A stretch of DNA of 64,000 bases, taken from Shimia litoralis. Its GTDB lineage: Bacteria > Pseudomonadota > Alphaproteobacteria > Rhodobacterales > Rhodobacteraceae. Positions within the stretch are counted from its first letter, which is position 1. Each line of letters starts with the position of its first letter. Position numbers and translations under genes: made by a program. Below the pieces are notes generated by a model. That model searched no databases. It saw only the letters and a list, made by a program, of their open reading frames with translations, and had not been told where the DNA came from. This document shows, in pieces, positions 63,939 through 64,000 of the stretch. The stretch covers positions 124,001-188,000 of the forward strand of contig NZ_SULI01000002.1 of assembly GCF_005518135.1 (NCBI RefSeq). Direction: 5' to 3'.

Positions 63939-64000
63939 TTAGAGGGTCGGATAGGCCCGGCGCACGCCTCGGGCGATAAACGTCGCCAAAACGACCTTGA
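63939..64000 (-). CDS. C-terminal end of an upstream operon gene (partial)
   Basis: An open minus-strand frame enters from the window edge and encodes about 20 residues, ending KVVLATFIARGVRRAYPTL before a TAA at 63941-63939. One base separates this stop from the ligase ATG, the coupling expected in an operon. The fragment is too short to assign. Confidence 0.55.
   Translation of the reverse strand, partial: KVVLATFIARGVRRAYPTL

Noticed and set aside
1-64000. Mobile element, prophage, CRISPR or recent genomic island
   Set aside because: No transposase, integrase, terminal inverted repeats, regular spaced repeats or att-like duplication of the tRNA 3-prime end were seen; genes are mostly housekeeping or conserved accessory operons.

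Overview
The window reads as a chromosomal segment of an alphaproteobacterium of the Rhodobacteraceae (Roseobacter group). The basis is the gene order hemN-fnrL-usp-ccoNOQP-DUF2270-ccoGHIS with FNR boxes in the gaps, the moderate GC content, and the style of the phn and acyl-CoA operons. I see no insertion sequence, phage gene or CRISPR array.

Positions 1-9,800: a membrane-anchored cytochrome c, a complete yejABEF-type peptide ABC importer, and divergent hemN and fnrL sharing one FNR box, followed by a universal stress protein. Positions 9,900-18,950: the cbb3 oxidase operon ccoNOQP, a DUF2270 membrane protein, and the maturation operon ccoGHIS, including a 52-residue ccoS. Five FNR-type sites (8093, 9872, 14217, 14603, 27142) tie this block and hemE to oxygen control by FnrL.

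Positions 18,950-30,520: mixed housekeeping genes. These are a fumarylacetoacetase-family hydrolase, a SPOR-tailed D,D-carboxypeptidase, a HAD hydrolase, clpS, an RsmC-like methyltransferase, an SDR-like protein that has lost its catalytic Lys, hemF, a two-TM protein, divergent hemC and hemE, a tandem pair of secreted four-cysteine paralogues of unknown function, and an L,D-transpeptidase lipoprotein.

Positions 30,520-37,990: a six-gene minus-strand operon encoding an alpha-methylacyl-CoA racemase, SDR, acyl-CoA dehydrogenase, two hot-dog hydratases and an SCP-X-like thiolase. The enzyme set resembles the peroxisomal oxidation of 2-methyl-branched acyl-CoAs. A divergent LysR gene, a GlxA-type AraC regulator and a tRNA with anticodon CAU follow.

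Positions 38,200-56,230: a large phosphorus-acquisition island. It holds a PHP phosphoesterase, phnCDE1E2, a hexapeptide acyltransferase, a periplasmic glycerophosphodiesterase, a divergent phnM paralogue, phnF, phnGHIJKLN, a DUF1045 (2H-type) protein, a second canonical phnM and a Na/Pi cotransporter. No phnP is visible. The PHP protein and the DUF1045 protein are the two candidates I propose for the missing cyclic-phosphate hydrolase step.

Positions 56,280-64,000: a three-subunit flavin/2Fe-2S amine or imino-acid dehydrogenase of HcnABC type, ilvD, and a minus-strand thiolase and AMP-dependent acyl-CoA ligase coupled to a gene that runs off the window end. Intervals longer than about 300 bases without a gene are limited to 14,180-14,679.
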